Source: Candidatus Nanopelagicaceae bacterium (GTDB lineage Bacteria > Actinomycetota > Actinomycetes > Nanopelagicales > Nanopelagicaceae). From it: 7,405 bases of DNA. The notes under the pieces were generated by a model, which made no database searches, was not told the DNA's origin, and saw nothing but the letters and a program-made list of their open reading frames with translations. Positions 6,284 to 7,405 of this stretch are shown here, in pieces (positions within the stretch are counted from its first letter, which is position 1; each line of letters opens with the position of its first letter). The DNA lies in the NCBI GenBank assembly GCA_023260175.1, contig JALQWD010000025.1, positions 1-7,405 on the forward strand. The letters run 5' to 3'. The position numbers and the translations under genes are program-made.

Positions 6284-7059
6284 TAGGGACGCTTTGGATA
6301 CTTTCCAAAATCAGGCTTGCGCTTCTCTTTATATGCATCGCGTCCTTCTTGTCCTTCTTCTGTCATATAGAAAAGAAGAGTTGCATCTCCAGCTAATTGC
6401 TGAACTCCTGCAAGCCCATCATCGGCAGCATTTAAGCCTGCCTTTAATAAGCGCAATGCAAGTGGCGAATTCTGGAGCATTTCACGAGCCCACTGAACAC
6501 TCTCTGCTTCGAGTTCTTTGATCGGAACGACAGTATTTACAAGACCCATATCTAGAGCTTCTTGCGCATCATAAGAACGAGTTAAGAACCAGATCTCGCG
6601 TGCTTTCTTCTGTCCAACATGGCGTGCAAGTAAACCTGCACCATAACCGCCATCAAAGGAGCCAACCATTGGACCGGTCTGTCCAAACTTTGCGTTCTCG
6701 GCCGCAATAGTTAAATCGCAAACTACATGCAGTACATGACCGCCACCAATTGCCCAACCTGCAACCATTGCAATAACTGGTTTAGGCATACGACGAATCT
6801 GTATTTGCAAATCTAAAACATTAAGACGGCCAATACCTTTTGTTCCAACAGAATCATCGCCGATATATCCATCATCGCCGCGAACACTGATATCTCCACC
6901 TGAACAGAATGCTTCTTCGCCTTTTCCGGTAAAGATAACGACGCCAATCTTTTCATCGTCTCTGGCTAAGTCGAACGCCGCTTTCAATTCAATGATTGTT
7001 TGCGGGCGGAAAGCGTTACGCACTTCAGGACGATTAATCGTGATCTTTGCGATGCCCTG
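6283..7059 (-). CDS. menB: 1,4-Dihydroxy-2-naphthoyl-CoA synthase, N-terminus lost at a sequence junction
   Basis: MenB, a crotonase-family enzyme, closes the second ring of the naphthoquinone by converting o-succinylbenzoyl-CoA to DHNA-CoA. About 257 residues are recognisable, from [19 protein letters not shown] to the end ([11 protein letters not shown]). They include the oxyanion-hole motif FCSGGD, the middle block [37 protein letters not shown] and [13 protein letters not shown]. The QTG motif (6673-6681) and the Trp of REIWFL mark it as the bicarbonate-dependent class found in E. coli, not the Asp class of Mycobacterium. The Lys of the usual GGDQKVRG loop is Ser here (GGDISVRG). The roughly 30 N-terminal residues expected before GIAKI are absent: upstream of about 7056 the frame stays open to an ATG at 7180-7182, but that stretch is antisense to pepA and resembles no MenB. 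The true start is therefore not in this sequence. It precedes menC with a one-base stop-start overlap. Confidence 0.92.
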   Translation of the reverse strand, partial: QGIAKITINRPEVRNAFRPQTIIELKAAFDLARDDEKIGVVIFTGKGEEAFCSGGDISVRGDDGYIGDDSVGTKGIGRLNVLDLQIQIRRMPKPVIAMVAGWAIGGGHVLHVVCDLTIAAENAKFGQTGPMVGSFDGGYGAGLLARHVGQKKAREIWFLTRSYDAQEALDMGLVNTVVPIKELEAESVQWAREMLQNSPLALRLLKAGLNAADDGLAGVQQLAGDATLLFYMTEEGQEGRDAYKEKRKPDFGKYPKRP

Positions 7060-7060
7060 A
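7042..7060. other. Probable chimeric junction between actinobacterial and proteobacterial DNA
   Basis: Left of this point the minus strand encodes MenB; right of it the plus strand encodes PepA. Bases 7045-7056 read as GIAK of MenB on one strand and LCDA of PepA on the other, both conserved in their families, so the join lies in or beside a short stretch compatible with both genes. Both genes lose their 5' ends here. Base composition changes too: 27 of 60 G+C at 6541-6600 against 38 of 60 at 7081-7140. A chimeric clone, read, amplification product or assembly join is the likeliest cause. Confidence 0.8.
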
Positions 7061-7405
7061 CTTACGCCAAGCGATTCAAACCCAGCGCCGTCATCGACAT
7101 TGCCACCCTCACCGGGGCATGTGTGATTGCGTTGGGCAGTGTGCGCAGTGGCATGTTTGCCACCCAGGATGACTTGGCGCAAGCCCTGCTGACAGCCGGT
7201 GAACAGTCACTCGATCTGTGCTGGCGCATGCCCTTGGACGATGAATACGCGGATGGTTTGAAATCCAATTTTGCCGACGTGGCCAATGTGGGCGATCGTT
7301 CTGCAGGGGCGGTCACGGCGGCAAAATTCTTGCAACGATTTGCCGGCCAATTCCCTTGGGCGCATTTGGACATTGCGGGCACCGCTTGGAAGAGCGGGGG
7401 CGCCA
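7045..7405 (+). CDS. pepA: Leucyl aminopeptidase (M17), internal fragment lacking both ends
   Basis: PepA is a cytoplasmic two-metal aminopeptidase that removes N-terminal residues such as leucine from peptides. About 120 residues of the C-terminal catalytic domain are visible, in one open frame with no start. In order they are [65 protein letters not shown] and [17 protein letters not shown], running off the right edge. The metal-binding NTDAEGR motif, which normally ends two or three residues before LCDALTY, is missing, as is everything upstream. The fragment therefore cannot make an active enzyme as it stands. Sequence style and higher GC suggest a proteobacterium, perhaps of the Burkholderiales; this origin is an inference from remembered family patterns. 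It has no functional link with the men genes and most likely belongs to another genome. Confidence 0.9.

Noticed and set aside
7062..7382. A 106-residue minus-strand open frame.
   Set aside because: It is the antisense shadow of the clearly conserved PepA reading frame on the plus strand.
6283..7405. A real MenB-aminopeptidase fusion or a new two-gene system.
   Set aside because: The two genes are on opposite strands, both truncated at the join, and differ in composition and apparent taxonomy. No single product could be made.
1..7405. tRNA, rRNA, CRISPR array, insertion sequence, riboswitch or phage elements.
   Set aside because: Coding sequence covers nearly all of the window, the longest clear gap is 55 bp, and I saw no repeats or transposase motifs. 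I could not run a covariance-model search.

Overview
The window looks like a contig from a streamlined, fairly AT-rich actinobacterium. The NuoA/B/C sequences and the shapes of MenG, MenC and MenF are actinobacterial, intergenic gaps are tiny or negative, and several -10-like boxes sit only 6-7 nt ahead of start codons, as in leaderless mRNAs. A freshwater acI/Nanopelagicales-type lineage would fit, but that placement is an inference. The last ~350 bases are different: they read as a GC-richer, proteobacterial-type leucyl aminopeptidase fragment.

Layout. 1-1350, minus strand: the start of a nuo operon, nuoA-nuoB-nuoC, with nuoC running off the left edge. 1387-2082, minus strand: menG, upstream of nuoA and pointing the same way. 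2083-2137: a 55-bp divergent promoter region. 2138-3905, plus strand: bioY followed by an overlapping menF. 3879-6283, minus strand: menD and menC, preceded in transcription by menB, which begins at the right-hand junction. menF and menD converge and their ends overlap by 27 bp. 7045-7405, plus strand: an internal piece of pepA with no beginning and no end.

How it works together. MenF makes isochorismate, MenD adds the succinyl semialdehyde unit, MenC forms o-succinylbenzoate, MenB closes the naphthoquinone ring and MenG methylates demethylmenaquinone. The product, menaquinone, is the electron acceptor of the NADH dehydrogenase encoded by nuo, so quinone synthesis and quinone reduction are encoded side by side. 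MenH, MenE, the DHNA-CoA thioesterase and MenA are not in the window. BioY is a biotin-uptake S-component whose gene is tied by overlap to menF.

The most important oddity is near 7045-7059. There menB (minus strand) and pepA (plus strand) both lose their 5' parts at a short stretch that reads well as either gene. This is best explained as a chimeric join between an actinobacterial and a proteobacterial molecule, not as a gene fusion. I found no new biological system. Secondary points of interest are the leaderless promoter pattern, the bioY-menF overlap, a compact MenD, a Gly-type (bicarbonate-class) MenB with a changed loop residue, and strong local GC differences centred on menG.
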